Source: Thermogemmatispora sp.
GTDB taxonomy: Bacteria > Chloroflexota > Ktedonobacteria > Ktedonobacterales > Ktedonobacteraceae
Assembly (NCBI RefSeq): GCF_019683635.1
Contig: NZ_JADGIA010000027.1
Span: 1 to 36,309 of the forward strand
Reading direction: 5' to 3'
Length of the DNA: 36,309 nt
Shown here: piece by piece, positions 9,933-18,692 of the stretch
Position numbering within the stretch: position 1 is the first letter of the stretch
Layout of the letters: each line of letters starts with the position of its first letter
Position numbers and translations under genes: made by a program
Notes under the pieces: generated by a model
The model's input: the letters and a program-made list of their open reading frames with translations, nothing else
What the model was told of the DNA's origin: nothing
Databases searched by the model: none

Positions 9933-12281
9933 CTAGCGAGCGGTAGCGCGCAGACCGCGCATGCTGAGCTGGATCTGCTCGCGCTGCAGGTCGACGGCCA
10001 GGACACGCACCTGAACCACCTGCCCGACGGCCACTACGGCTAAGGGATCGCGGACATAGTGGTCGGCCAGTTCCGAAATATGAACCAGGCCATCGCGCTT
10101 GACTCCGATGTCCACAAAGGCACCGAAGTCGACCACATTGCGTACGGTCCCCTGGAGCACCATGCCTGGCTTGAGGTCCTCCAGCTTCAGGACATCATGG
10201 CGCAGAATGGGAGGGGGTAGCTCATCGCGCGGATCAAGGCCCGGTTTTTCTAGATTTTCCAAGATATCAAGCAGCGTCGGCAGCCCTACGCCGATCTTGC
10301 GCGCAATCTCGGCCCAGGCGGCTTGCTCGCCATCGAGTGCAGCGCCATCCTGACTATGTCGACGTCGACTGCGGCCCAGCGTGCTTTGCAGCTTGACCAG
10401 GCGTCGGAATTGGGCAACGCGCTCTGCCGGCTTGAGCGACCCGTCAGTGCCGTCGGGCAGCATCGCCAGCAAAGCGCGGGCCGCCGGATAGCTCTCGGGG
10501 TGGATAAAGCTATTGTCGAGCATTTCGACGCCATTAGCGATCTTCAGGAAACCGGCGGCCTGCGTAAAGGTAGCCGGTCCCAGGCCAGGAACCTTCAGCA
10601 GCTCCTCGCGCGAGCGGAACGGGCCGTGCTCCTCGCGGTATTTGACAATCGCAGTGGCGACACGGCTGTTAATGCCAGCAACATGTCTGAGCAGGGCAGC
10701 CGAAGCCGAATTCAGGTCGACGCCCGCAAAATTGACGCAGGAGACAACCACTCGCTCCAGCATCTCGGCCAGGGCCTTTTGGTCAACATCATGCTGATAG
10801 AGACCAACGCCCAGCGCGCGTGGATCGATCTTGACCAGCTCCGCCAGCGGGTCCTGGAGGCGGCGGGCGATCGAAATGGTACCGCGTTGAGTGGCGTCCA
10901 GCGTTGGGAACTCCTGGCGGGCAATGTCGGAGGCCGAATAGACGGAGGCACCAGCCTCATTGACGATCACATAGCCGATCTCGCCGCGGCGCCCCGTCTC
11001 TTCCTCCAGCTCGCGGATCAATCCCGCCACCAGCTGCTCGGTCTCGCGCGAGGCCGTGCCATTGCCTATGGCGATGACCTTCAGGTCGTACTCGCCAATC
11101 AGGCGGCGTAGTGTCTGCCTGGCTTTCTCTTCCTGATGGAGATAGATGGTATCCGAGGTCAGGTATTTGCCGGTCTCGTCGACGACGGCCAGCTTGCAGC
11201 CGGTGCGATAGCCGGGGTCGATGCCCAGCACCTTGTAACCGCGCAGGGGCGGCTGCAGCAGCAGATGGCGCAGGTTGGCTGCGAAGATCCCGATGGCATG
11301 CTCTTCAGCTTTGCGTGTCAGCTCAACGCGCACCTCGCGCTCCATCGCCGGGGCCAGCAGACGCTTGTAACCGTCTTCGATGGCCTGGGCGAGCTGAGCG
11401 GCAAAGGGCGAGGTCTCCTTGATGGGATAGTGAGCCGTGATAGCAGGCCGCGCCTGCTCGTAGTCGAGTGTCACGCTGACGCGCAGCACCTCCTCGCGCT
11501 CGGCGCGGTTGAGAGCGAGGACGCGATGCGGGACCATGCGTTCGACGCTCTCGTGAAAGTCATAGTAGATACGGTAGGTACCCTTGGGATCTTTCTCAGC
11601 CAGGGCCTCGGGATCGACGGGGCGGGCGCTGACCGTGGCCTGCTGGAAGAAGAGGGCGCGTACAGCACCGCGCACGCTGGCATCTTCGGCGACGATCTCG
11701 GCGACAATATCGCGCGCTCCCGCATAGGCCTCCAGGGCCGTCTCGACGCCCTTCTCAGGATCAAGCACAGGCCGCGCCTGCTCCTCTAGCACCGTGGCCG
11801 GATCACCTGGTAGTTCGGGTTGCTGCAGAATCAGCTCTGCCAGCGGGAGTAGCCCCTTCTCGCGGGCCACACTGGCACGGGTTTTGCGCTTTGGCCGGTA
11901 GGGAAGATAGAGGTCCTCTACTTCCTGCAGGGTGCGGGCCGCCATGATGGCCGCCTCCAGCTCTGGTGTGAGCTTCCCCTGGGCAGCGATCAAGCGGCGC
12001 ACATCAGCCTTGCGCTCAAAAAGGGCACGGAGGGCCGCGGCGCGGTCGGCAATGGCCTGGATCTGAACTTCATCGAGGCTGCCCGTCACCTCTTTGCGAT
12101 AGCGAGCGATAAAGGGGATGGTGTTGCCTTCATCCAGCAAGGTCAGGGTACGGGCAATCTGCTCGCTGGACAGCTGCAGCTCGGCGCTCAGCAGGCGCGC
12201 TAACTCGGGAACGGGAAGAATCTCTTCGTCTGCGCTCTGTGTCATGCTTGCTTCATTCACATTCACCAGAATACGTGCCAC
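9933..12281 (-). CDS. tex: Tex-family RNA-binding transcription accessory protein
   Basis: Tex is a conserved cytoplasmic nucleic-acid-binding protein linked to transcription and RNA turnover. The 782 residues show the full family layout. A helical N-terminal domain contains GNTIPFIARYRKEVTG (52-67). A YqgF-like RNase H fold starts at KVLGIDPGYRTG (350-361). A helix-hairpin-helix region lies at about 520-580, and one S1 RNA-binding domain lies at about 703-775 (VRNVVDFGAFVDIGVKRDGLVHIS). The length is normal. The open frame begins with GTG at 12281; an ATG 12 codons later (12245) is an equal or better start, since homology begins only around residue 24. Neither has a strong ribosome-binding site. 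Confidence 0.93.
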   Translation of the reverse strand: MARILVNVNEASMTQSADEEILPVPELARLLSAELQLSSEQIARTLTLLDEGNTIPFIARYRKEVTGSLDEVQIQAIADRAAALRALFERKADVRRLIAAQGKLTPELEAAIMAARTLQEVEDLYLPYRPKRKTRASVAREKGLLPLAELILQQPELPGDPATVLEEQARPVLDPEKGVETALEAYAGARDIVAEIVAEDASVRGAVRALFFQQATVSARPVDPEALAEKDPKGTYRIYYDFHESVERMVPHRVLALNRAEREEVLRVSVTLDYEQARPAITAHYPIKETSPFAAQLAQAIEDGYKRLLAPAMEREVRVELTRKAEEHAIGIFAANLRHLLLQPPLRGYKVLGIDPGYRTGCKLAVVDETGKYLTSDTIYLHQEEKARQTLRRLIGEYDLKVIAIGNGTASRETEQLVAGLIRELEEETGRRGEIGYVIVNEAGASVYSASDIARQEFPTLDATQRGTISIARRLQDPLAELVKIDPRALGVGLYQHDVDQKALAEMLERVVVSCVNFAGVDLNSASAALLRHVAGINSRVATAIVKYREEHGPFRSREELLKVPGLGPATFTQAAGFLKIANGVEMLDNSFIHPESYPAARALLAMLPDGTDGSLKPAERVAQFRRLVKLQSTLGRSRRRHSQDGAALDGEQAAWAEIARKIGVGLPTLLDILENLEKPGLDPRDELPPPILRHDVLKLEDLKPGMVLQGTVRNVVDFGAFVDIGVKRDGLVHISELADHYVRDPLAVVAVGQVVQVRVLAVDLQREQIQLSMRGLRATAR

Positions 12282-12349
12282 CTTCTGTCTGTGCTCGTGT
12301 TGGTCTAATCAGGATGGGTTGAGCCGGCTCAGGCAGGAGCAACCCGCGC

Positions 12350-12363
12350 CTATGATACCATAG
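12350..12363 (-). promoter_or_regulatory. near-palindromic extended -10 region upstream of tex
   Basis: CTATG (12350-12354) and CATAG (12359-12363) are inverted about a 4-bp centre. On the minus strand the same bases give TGG-TATCAT, an extended -10 about 70 nt upstream of the tex start. The -35 region is poor. This may be a promoter overlapped by an operator. Confidence 0.3.
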
Positions 12364-12447
12364 CCACAGCAGCAGGCCAGCCTCTCCAGGCCCTTTGTCC
12401 AGTCCCCCAGCGGCTGCCTCGATGTGGCCTGGTCTGGCAGCCGCAAG

Positions 12448-14022
12448 CTACACACTCCCACTGGCCCAGCGACGACTGAGGAAAGCGCGTCTCCCGAGCA
12501 GACCCCCTAACCAGCCGAGCACCATCGCCAGCAGCAGACCGCCACCAAGGTAGAGAAGAGGAGCGGGAACCTGAGAGATCCCTCCCACCGAAGGGAGCGA
12601 GAAGAGCCAGGGCGCCACCTGGTGGATAATGCGCGTCAGCTCGCGCCCAATCTGAAGAGGAAGCCCCGCCTGATTAGCGTGTTGCAGCTCTCCCTGGAGA
12701 CGCTGAATCACGATGATCAGCAGCCCACAGCTGAAGACAAGCCAGAACATCACCGTACTGCAGATCCCCGCCCAGAAGCCGGCCCGGGCCCCACGCAGCG
12801 AACTACCGCCGCGGCGAGTGCTCATAAAGCCAGCCAGTAGATAGCACAACCAGCCCAGAACCAGCGATAATAACAGGGCCTCTTGCGTACGCAGCAGCAG
12901 CACCAGGAGCGCTGAGCCAATGCCCTGCAACAGGCCCCAGAGGCAGCCCTGCCCTAATGGGCTGGGCAATGGGCCTGGCGGCTGCGGGGCCACCATGACC
13001 GCCTGTCTCCCCTGGCCAGCAGGCACAGGCACCGACTGCCGTCCCGGACCGGCTGGAGGAGCCGGCGAGAGAGGATAAGACGAGGATCGCGGTACAGGCG
13101 CCCCCTTGACCACCACTGCCGGGCCTGCTCCCGATCGCGCCCCCAGCCCAGACCCGGCCAGCGGCCCCCCAATCACGCGCACCGTTGGGTCAGCATGGCC
13201 CATAAAGACGTTTCTTCCCTGAAGAGCTTCGGCAAACTCGCGCATGGAATGAAAACGCCCCTCGGGATTGAGAGCCAGGCCCTTCAACAACGCCTGTTCA
13301 ACATGAGGCGAGATCTGCGGATTAAGCAGGCGTGGAGGCTGCAGCGTTTCTCGCAAACTGCGGCTGATAGCCGAAGGAGGCTTCGTTGCCGTCAGCAGAT
13401 AATACATCGTCGCCGCCAGGGCATAGATATCCGACTGGGGCGTTGTCGTACCCGTATACTGCTCTAGCGGACTGAATCCCTCCGTCACCGCTTTGATCAT
13501 GGTCTGGCTGGCGCTGGCAGGATCATAGAGCTTGGTTACGCCGAAATCGACCAGAACAGCATAGCCCTGGACCGTCAGAATAATATTGGCTGGCTTGATA
13601 TCACGATGGACCACCGCCGGTGTGCGACTGTGCAGCTCCTGCAATACTTGCATAATAGGCAGAAACCAGGCCAGCACCTCCTGCTCTGAGCAGGGGACGC
13701 CGCGCGCCTGCATCAGCTGGAGCAAGTTCTGGCCCTCGATCAGCTGCATCACCAGGTAGAAGCGGCCACCCTCCTCGAAGGCATCGTAGACCTGCGGGAG
13801 ATGTTTACTCTTAATCGTAAAAAGAATGCCCGCCTCCATCAGCGCCTGGCGTCGCGCCGCCGGGGTTACATCGTAGGTTTCCTTGATTGCACAAGGACGA
13901 TCGCCCTCGCTAGTATCAATGCCGCGGTAGACCGAGCCAAAGCCGCCGCGGTTGATTAGACCGTCGATAATATAGTGGCCTCCGACGACCGTCCCAGATT
14001 TCAAAGGCAGGGGAAAAGCCAT
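12448..14022 (-). CDS. Hanks-type Ser/Thr protein kinase with C-terminal membrane domain
   Basis: This is a 524-residue eukaryotic-like kinase. The catalytic domain spans about 14-268, with Gly-rich loop INRGGFGSVY (23-32), ATP-binding K47, catalytic HRD (139-141) followed by IKPAN, and DFG (159-161). The activation segment ends in GFSPLEQY, as in many Ktedonobacterial kinases. A Pro/Gly-rich linker (about 280-358) leads to four likely membrane helices at about 362-378, 382-400, 415-440 and 487-510. The kinase domain therefore faces the cytoplasm at the membrane. No PASTA or other extracellular sensor is present, so the signal is unclear. The ATG at 14022 opens MAFPLPLKSGTVVGGHY. A TACAAT -10-like box lies at 14196-14201 on the minus strand with a badly spaced -35. 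Confidence 0.88.
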   Translation of the reverse strand: MAFPLPLKSGTVVGGHYIIDGLINRGGFGSVYRGIDTSEGDRPCAIKETYDVTPAARRQALMEAGILFTIKSKHLPQVYDAFEEGGRFYLVMQLIEGQNLLQLMQARGVPCSEQEVLAWFLPIMQVLQELHSRTPAVVHRDIKPANIILTVQGYAVLVDFGVTKLYDPASASQTMIKAVTEGFSPLEQYTGTTTPQSDIYALAATMYYLLTATKPPSAISRSLRETLQPPRLLNPQISPHVEQALLKGLALNPEGRFHSMREFAEALQGRNVFMGHADPTVRVIGGPLAGSGLGARSGAGPAVVVKGAPVPRSSSYPLSPAPPAGPGRQSVPVPAGQGRQAVMVAPQPPGPLPSPLGQGCLWGLLQGIGSALLVLLLRTQEALLLSLVLGWLCYLLAGFMSTRRGGSSLRGARAGFWAGICSTVMFWLVFSCGLLIIVIQRLQGELQHANQAGLPLQIGRELTRIIHQVAPWLFSLPSVGGISQVPAPLLYLGGGLLLAMVLGWLGGLLGRRAFLSRRWASGSV

Positions 14023-14250
14023 CTCGTAGTCCTTCTCCCGGGCAACACTCGGCAGCAGATGTTTGACAGGATCGGCTCAGGCAGCGGGCCAGCTTCCCGT
14101 TCTCTTCCGTTCCGTTGTGTGCTGCCCCACCCAGCGCCAGTAGCAGCCCGGAACGAGCCGTACCGGCTAGCCAGTAACTTCAGATTCCCCATTTTATTGT
14201 ACACCAGTAGCCGCAGAGCAAGGGCCACCCACCCGTCGAGATAAGCAGGC

Positions 14251-14276
14251 AAGAACGCCGGGGCGGCGAGGTTCTT
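14251..14276. other. small two-tier hairpin
   Basis: AAGAAC (14251-14256) pairs with GTTCTT (14271-14276), and GCCG (14257-14260) pairs with CGGC (14264-14267) around a GGG loop. It lies between divergent genes, so it is not an ordinary terminator. It may act in the kinase leader or be incidental. Confidence 0.3.
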
Positions 14277-14350
14277 ACACCGTTCTCGGGCACTCCCCGC
14301 CGCAGAACAGTAGCCAAAGTTCTCCCCTGTCTATTACCTTCTCAAGGGCA

Positions 14351-14379
14351 TTTCATCTGCGTGGCCCTCGTGCTATACT
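14351..14379 (+). promoter_or_regulatory. extended -10 promoter candidate (GCTATACT class)
   Basis: TATACT (14374-14379) is preceded by TGC, giving an extended -10. A weak TTTCAT -35 (14351-14356) lies at 17-nt spacing. The same GCTATACT octamer occurs at three other likely promoters in the window. Confidence 0.45.
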
Positions 14380-14443
14380 GGAGAGAATAACGCTCCACAG
14401 AGCGATGTTATAAATAGACAGAGGTCGCAAGCAAGGGTCCGGC

Positions 14444-14471
14444 TTGCAATCGTGTACCAGTATGGTACAAT
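14444..14471 (+). promoter_or_regulatory. sigma-70 promoter overlapped by a palindrome
   Basis: TTGCAA (14444-14449), a 16-nt spacer and TACAAT (14466-14471) make a good housekeeping promoter for the sigma-factor leader. GTACCA (14454-14459) and TGGTAC (14463-14468) form a perfect inverted repeat around a 3-bp centre that covers the spacer and most of the -10. A protein bound there would block polymerase. Confidence 0.55.
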
Positions 14472-14477
14472 GAGGCC

Positions 14478-14651
14478 ATGCTCAACCGATCTGGCAAGAA
14501 AGGGAGCCTGCTCGGGAGCCGGGTGGAGGGGCAAGGGGGCCGGCGCGTGGCTCCAGGAGCGAGTGGGCAAGGCGGTAGCCTGGGAGAGAAGGCGGAGCAG
14601 GCAAACGGTTCACCAGATGCGGTGAGCGCTCGTACAATAAGAACAGAGTAG
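14478..14651 (+). CDS. possible leaderless small ORF, 57 aa
   Basis: An ATG lies exactly 7 nt past the TACAAT -10, where transcription would start, so a leaderless mRNA could encode this 57-residue basic, Gly/Ser-rich peptide. It begins MLNRSGKKGS and ends at a TAG at 14649. There is no ribosome-binding site, recognisable domain or hydrophobic segment. Its low-complexity composition is what random GC-rich DNA would give. It may be leader sequence of the sigma factor with no coding role. Confidence 0.2.
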   Translation: MLNRSGKKGSLLGSRVEGQGGRRVAPGASGQGGSLGEKAEQANGSPDAVSARTIRTE

Positions 14652-14799
14652 ATAGAGTTGCAGCACGTTTACTTCCTTTCCTGGAGGAAGGGACTGTCTG
14701 TCACTCTTGCGGCGATCCAGCAGGCCGACCACAAGAGAGGATTATATCGCTCCCTGCCCCGGGTGGGGAGACAAGAGCAGGTACTTGGAACGAAAAGTG

Positions 14800-15738
14800 A
14801 TGTTCGACGCCGATAAGCCGACCGAGCCAGAACGCGAACTCATACCAGAGCCGGAGCCGGAACCGGAGCCGGAACCAGAGCAGGATGAGGATGCGGACCT
14901 GACCTCGCTAGCGCAGAGCGATAGCCTGCGCCTCTACCTCCGTGAGATCTCTCGCATCCCCCTGCTGACTCCAGCGCGCGAGGCTGAACTGGCCGAGCGG
15001 GCTGAACAGGGAGATAGCGATGCGCGCAACCAGCTCATCATGGCCAACCTCCGTCTGGTGGTCAGCATCGCTAAAAAGTACGTAGGCCAGGGGCTCTCCC
15101 TGGAGGACCTGATTGGCGAGGGCAATATCGGCCTTATTCGCGCTGTCACCAAGTTCGACTACAAGAAGGGCTTCCGTTTCTCAACGTACGCCACCTGGTG
15201 GATTAAGCAGGCGATTACGCGAGCGATTCTGGAGGGGACGCGCGTGGTGCGCCTTCCGGTCTACATTATGGAGGAGGTCATGCGCGTCAAGCGCATCATG
15301 CGCCAGCTCTACCAGGAGATGGGAAGGGAGCCTTCACCCGAGAGCATCGGGGAGCGGCTCGGCATGAGTCCAGAGCGCGTCAACGAGCTTCTGATCTGGG
15401 CAGAAAAGGTCTTCTCGCTGGATGCGCCTCTCTCCGACGAGGAGGAGAACACGCTGGGCGATATCATCGAGGATGCTCGCGAGCGGGGGCCAATGGAGGT
15501 CACCAACCAGCAGCTGCTGCGTGAAGAGATTCGGAAGGTGCTGAACCAGCTCACGACCCGCGAGCGCCAGGTGATCGAGCTCCGCTTTGGCCTCATTGAC
15601 GACCACGACCACACGCTTGAAGAGGTGGGTCGCAAGTTGAAAGTCACTCGCGAGCGCGTGCGCCAGATTGAGGAGCGAGCGATCCGCAAGCTGCGCCATC
15701 CCCAGGCCAGTCGTTACTTGAAGGACTACCTTGACTGA
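14800..15738 (+). CDS. primary-type RNA polymerase sigma factor (RpoD/SigA family)
   Basis: This sigma-70 of group 1/2 directs RNA polymerase to housekeeping-type promoters. From the ATG at 14800 it is 312 residues. Region 1.2 is [17 protein letters not shown] (41-57). Region 2 contains [12 protein letters not shown] (83-94), the core-binding [14 protein letters not shown] (103-116) and the -10-reading [13 protein letters not shown] (127-139). Region 3 includes LPVYIMEEV. Region 4 ends in [20 protein letters not shown] (282-301). There is no region 1.1, only a short acidic Pro-Glu tandem repeat at 16-27, encoded by repeated GAGCCG/GAACCG units (14848-14880). The frame is open back to a TTG at 14707, which would add 31 residues and has a better but distant ribosome-binding tract. 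The start is therefore uncertain. Confidence 0.92.
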   Translation: MFDADKPTEPERELIPEPEPEPEPEPEQDEDADLTSLAQSDSLRLYLREISRIPLLTPAREAELAERAEQGDSDARNQLIMANLRLVVSIAKKYVGQGLSLEDLIGEGNIGLIRAVTKFDYKKGFRFSTYATWWIKQAITRAILEGTRVVRLPVYIMEEVMRVKRIMRQLYQEMGREPSPESIGERLGMSPERVNELLIWAEKVFSLDAPLSDEEENTLGDIIEDARERGPMEVTNQQLLREEIRKVLNQLTTRERQVIELRFGLIDDHDHTLEEVGRKLKVTRERVRQIEERAIRKLRHPQASRYLKDYLD

Positions 15739-16429
15739 GCGCGACGGCGCTGGCTGGATCGCCACAGCTTCCAGGTCAGAACAAGGCTCGCATCAAGGCG
15801 GGCCTCCGACAGACAGATCGGCGCCGCGCCGACCGCCAGCGGCCAGCCTCGCCCTTTTTCCCCGCGAAGCGAACCGCGAGCACAACAGGCCAGGGCAGGA
15901 CAGGAGGGTGCCAATCGCCCCTGCTGCATGAGCACGATGGCTGCCTGTCCTGCCTCCGCGCTCTCCTCACTGCCCTCTTGCACCCTCGTCGCTGGGCCTC
16001 CCCTGAGACAAGAAGAAAGATGGGTAAATAGAAACAATTCTGATGTTACACAACCAAACAGTGAGGACATGACTTTTGGGGCAAATCCCCGCCTCTCTGT
16101 AGATGCTCCCCCGTCGAAGAACGTAAATAATTACGTCGGTACCGCTGCCATGTTATTATGGAGAAAGCAGGGAAGAGCGCCCGGCTGGTCAGGTCAGCTA
16201 GCTGGCGAGCGCTTTTCTCTTGCTGGGCTGGTGAGACAGGCCCCTTCTCTCCTGAGAGAGCACCTGGCGGCCTGGCAGCAGGCCGGATTGGGCTTTGCAA
16301 GCTAGGGTCACCAGGCTGGCAATCAGCGAGAGGATAAGGGGCCATTGCAGGAACGCAGAAATGGAGGGGGCACTGGCCTCTCTACTTTGCACGGTGTCGC
16401 ACGAGAGGGGAGCCAGTGCGTTCACGCAC
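15739..16429. other. intergenic region upstream of the second Ser/Thr kinase
   Basis: About 690 bp precede the chosen kinase start. A GC palindrome, TCGGCGC-C-GCGCCGA, lies at 15818-15832, 80 nt past the sigma stop; it could be a weak terminator but has no adjacent U-tract. The right part carries the promoter at 16131-16159. The kinase frame is open back to a TTG at 16295, and an ATG at 16361 is a possible alternative start. No other gene was recognised. Confidence 0.45.
16121..16159 (+). promoter_or_regulatory. promoter with overlapping palindrome upstream of kinase gene
   Basis: TTACGT (16131-16136), a 17-nt spacer and TATTAT (16154-16159) form a good promoter. ACGTAA (16121-16126) and TTACGT (16131-16136) are perfect inverted arms with a 4-bp centre, and the right arm is the -35 itself. 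This suggests repression by a dimeric regulator. Confidence 0.5.
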
Positions 16430-17695
16430 ATGAATGAATTGGCAGGACAGAGTCTGGGTGGCTACCTGTTGGAAGAAGAAATAGGGCGTGGTTCGATGGG
16501 GATGGTGTACCGCGGCAAACAATTCGCGCTTGGCCGTGATGTCGCCATTAAGATTCTGCCTCATGCCCTGGCCAAAGACACATCTTACGTTGCGCGCTTT
16601 ATCCGCGAGGCCCGTATCATCGCCGGGCTGAACCACCCCAACATTGTTCAGATCTACGATGCCGGTGAGCAAAAAGGCGTGCTCTACTTTGTGATGGAGT
16701 ATGTCCAGGGGCCGACGCTGGGTAGCCTGCTGCGCCTGGATGGCCAAATCCCTCAGCATCTGGCCGCCGAGTATGCGGCCCAGATTGCCGACGCGCTCGA
16801 TTGCGCCTACAGCGAGCGCAATGTGATCCATCGCGACATCAAGCCAGAAAACTTGATGTTGGACCGCTGGGGGAAGATCAAGGTGATGGATTTTGGGCTG
16901 GCGCGCGCGCCGGGGTTGCAACGCATTACGGTGGCCCGGACGCTGGTCGGCAGCATCTACTACGCCTCCCCAGAGCAGATCTGGGGCCAGCCGCTCGACA
17001 ACCGGAGCGATATTTATGCCCTCGGCGTAGTTCTCTACGAGATGGTGACTGGGCAACGTCCGTTCAACGGGCGCACACTGCCGGAGGTGACGCAGGCCAT
17101 CACGAGCGGTCAGCTCCGCCCGCCATCCTGGCTGAATCCTCAGCTGGCTCCGGGCCTGGAGCAGATTATTCTGAAGGCGCTGGCCCGCGATCGGACGCTG
17201 CGCTACGAGCAGGCACGGCAGATGGCCGAGGAGCTGCGCGCCTTGAATCTGAGGGTCGAGGAGCCTCGTGCGCCCACAAGCGGGGGACCGCTCTCCCCTT
17301 TACCTCCGACCAATCCACGGGCCTTCGCCGTGCAGCCGCCGCGTCGACCGCGCCTGGCCGAGCAGCGGCCCTCGTTCGCCGAGTGGCGGGCCCAGCGCTC
17401 AGTAACGCAGTTTCCGCCCGAGCTTGCTCATGATCGGCCAGGTCTGACGGAGCCAGCCGGGCAGGGAGAATGGCACAGTAGTCCTGGCTACGCCTCTCTG
17501 CTGGAACGTCCTCCCCAGCAGGGACCAGCGCCTGGCCGAGGAGCGAGTGAGACGGAGTTAGTGCCCCCAGACGATCAGGCAGAGAAGGCCGGTCTCTGGC
17601 AGCACCTTCAGCGCTTGCTCGGGCGCTCAGGCAAAGGAGATCAAGAGCCAGGTCCGGCTATGCCCTCTGGCGACGGCTACGCCCACAGTGGCTAG
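16430..17695 (+). CDS. soluble Hanks-type Ser/Thr protein kinase
   Basis: This kinase has a catalytic domain at about 10-272. It shows Gly-rich loop IGRGSMGMVY (18-27), K41, the helix-C Glu near 60, HRDIKPEN (134-141), DFG (154-156) and SPEQ in the activation segment (180-183). The last 150 residues are Pro/Gln/Gly-rich and disordered. No membrane segment, PASTA or TPR region is seen, so it is probably cytoplasmic. The start at 16430 (MNELAGQSLGGY) matches where kinases of this group usually begin. An ATG at 16361 has a closer AGGA and would add 23 residues. Substrates are unknown. Proximity to the sigma factor may be incidental, since each gene has its own promoter candidate. Confidence 0.88.
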   Translation: MNELAGQSLGGYLLEEEIGRGSMGMVYRGKQFALGRDVAIKILPHALAKDTSYVARFIREARIIAGLNHPNIVQIYDAGEQKGVLYFVMEYVQGPTLGSLLRLDGQIPQHLAAEYAAQIADALDCAYSERNVIHRDIKPENLMLDRWGKIKVMDFGLARAPGLQRITVARTLVGSIYYASPEQIWGQPLDNRSDIYALGVVLYEMVTGQRPFNGRTLPEVTQAITSGQLRPPSWLNPQLAPGLEQIILKALARDRTLRYEQARQMAEELRALNLRVEEPRAPTSGGPLSPLPPTNPRAFAVQPPRRPRLAEQRPSFAEWRAQRSVTQFPPELAHDRPGLTEPAGQGEWHSSPGYASLLERPPQQGPAPGRGASETELVPPDDQAEKAGLWQHLQRLLGRSGKGDQEPGPAMPSGDGYAHSG

Positions 17696-17710
17696 CGGCT
17701 AGACGGGCCG

Positions 17711-17747
17711 CCTGCACCAGCAGGCTTGCCTTCCCGCCGCCAGGCGG
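17711..17747 (+). terminator. tandem small hairpins between kinase and ccdA
   Basis: CCTGC-ACCA-GCAGG (17711-17724) and CCGCC-GCCA-GGCGG (17734-17747) are two 5-bp stems with 4-nt loops, 16 nt past the kinase stop. No U-tract follows. They could end kinase transcription ahead of the ccdA promoter. Confidence 0.35.
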
Positions 17748-17755
17748 AGGCCACC

Positions 17756-17784
17756 TTGCAGGGCTGGCCAATCTTCGCTATACT
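17756..17784 (+). promoter_or_regulatory. sigma-70 promoter of ccdA
   Basis: TTGCAG (17756-17761), exactly 17 nt and TATACT (17779-17784) match consensus well. The -10 is part of the recurrent GCTATACT octamer. Transcription would start near 17791, giving a leader of about 70 nt. Confidence 0.65.
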
Positions 17785-17790
17785 ACGAGC

Positions 17791-17805
17791 GATCGTTAAA
17801 CGATC
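17791..17805. promoter_or_regulatory. operator-like palindrome at the ccdA transcription start
   Basis: GATCGTT (17791-17797) and AACGATC (17799-17805) form a perfect inverted repeat around a central A. It begins 7 nt past the -10, at the predicted start site, where a bound repressor would block initiation. The cognate regulator is not evident. Confidence 0.5.
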
Positions 17806-17861
17806 ATCCATCGGACCCTGTCCGAATCCGGTGCTTTGTTGCTTGAGGAGAAGAGGCATCT

Positions 17862-18584
17862 ATGGGATCGCAAGTGAGCGTGGGCGTCGCTTTTCTGGCG
17901 GGGCTTGCATCCTTTCTCTCGCCTTGCGTCCTGCCCCTGGTTCCAATCTACCTGGCGCAGTTGGTGGGCGAGAGTGTCTATCAATCGACCCGCGGAGGCG
18001 GTAGCCTAACAGCACGTTTGACAACCTTCCTGCATGCTGCACTCTTCGTGCTGGGCTTCACCTGTGCCTTTGTCGCTCTTGGAGCCACGGCGAGCGCGCT
18101 CGGCTCCTTCCTGCGAGCCAATCAGCTCCTGCTGCGTGAGATCGGCGGCGTTCTACTCGTTATCATCGGTCTTCATCTTACGGGTCTGTTTCAGATTCCG
18201 CTGCTCTCGCGCCAGAAACGCTTTGAGTTCCACCCGGCTCGCCCTGGCCCGCTGGCCTCGTTCGTGATTGGGCTGGTCTTCGCCATCGGCTGGACCCCCT
18301 GCGTCGGGCTGATTCTCGGCAGCATTCTCGGCCTGGCCGCCAACGCCGCCACGTTGCGCGAAGGCGTCCTCCTGCTGCTCAGCTACTCGCTGGGTCTGGG
18401 CCTCCCCTTCCTCCTGCTCGGGTTGGGTCTCAACCAGGTCAGTGCGGCCCTCAAGCTCCTCAAGCCACACCTGGGGAAGATCGAGGTGGCCACAGGAATC
18501 GTTATGGCCCTGGCTGGGCTGGCGATCTTTTTCAATTTGCTGCCTGCGCTCAACCACTATTTCAATTGGGGCCTGAGCCTCTGA
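17862..18584 (+). CDS. ccdA: cytochrome c biogenesis / thiol-disulfide transporter CcdA
   Basis: CcdA passes reducing equivalents from cytoplasmic thioredoxin across the membrane to extracytoplasmic thiol proteins, classically for cytochrome c maturation. The 240-residue, six-helix protein carries the two hallmark Cys segments: SPCVLPLVP (20-28, C22) in the first helix and GWTPCVGLILG (143-153, C147) in the fourth. The length is typical. The ATG at 17862 follows a purine-rich GAGGAGAAGAGG tract. No thioredoxin-like partner, ccsB or resA is adjacent. Two genes away lie a thiol-sensing RsrA-like protein and its sigma factor, so a shared role in thiol homeostasis is plausible but inferred. The stop codon TGA is the first base triplet of a long inverted-repeat arm. 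Confidence 0.93.
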   Translation: MGSQVSVGVAFLAGLASFLSPCVLPLVPIYLAQLVGESVYQSTRGGGSLTARLTTFLHAALFVLGFTCAFVALGATASALGSFLRANQLLLREIGGVLLVIIGLHLTGLFQIPLLSRQKRFEFHPARPGPLASFVIGLVFAIGWTPCVGLILGSILGLAANAATLREGVLLLLSYSLGLGLPFLLLGLGLNQVSAALKLLKPHLGKIEVATGIVMALAGLAIFFNLLPALNHYFNWGLSL

Positions 18585-18692
18585 GCCTTGCCTGCGTGAG
18601 AGACAACAGCGCCCACCGCGACGGGCTCCAGATCAGCCTGGAGGCAACGCCAATCGCATCCGGAGTAGCAAGGTCACTCTCAGCAAGGCTCA
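18582..18692. terminator. long inverted repeat in the ccdA/anti-sigma convergent junction
   Basis: TGAGCCTTGC (18582-18591) pairs perfectly with GCAAGGCTCA (18683-18692). GAGAG (18598-18602) and CTCTC (18677-18681) extend the stem. Inside, CTCCAG-ATCAGC-CTGGAG forms another hairpin. The left arm begins on the ccdA stop codon. No U-tract is seen. Confidence 0.4.

Larger units (their letters stand above)
14023..14799. other. 777-bp divergent regulatory region, kinase / sigma factor
   Basis: This long non-coding stretch sits between divergent genes. It holds a hairpin (14251-14276), two plus-strand promoter candidates (14351-14379 and 14444-14471) and one doubtful small ORF (14478-14651). A GGAGGAAGGGA tract lies at 14683-14693, 13 nt before a TTG at 14707 that is in frame with the sigma factor. 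Confidence 0.5.
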
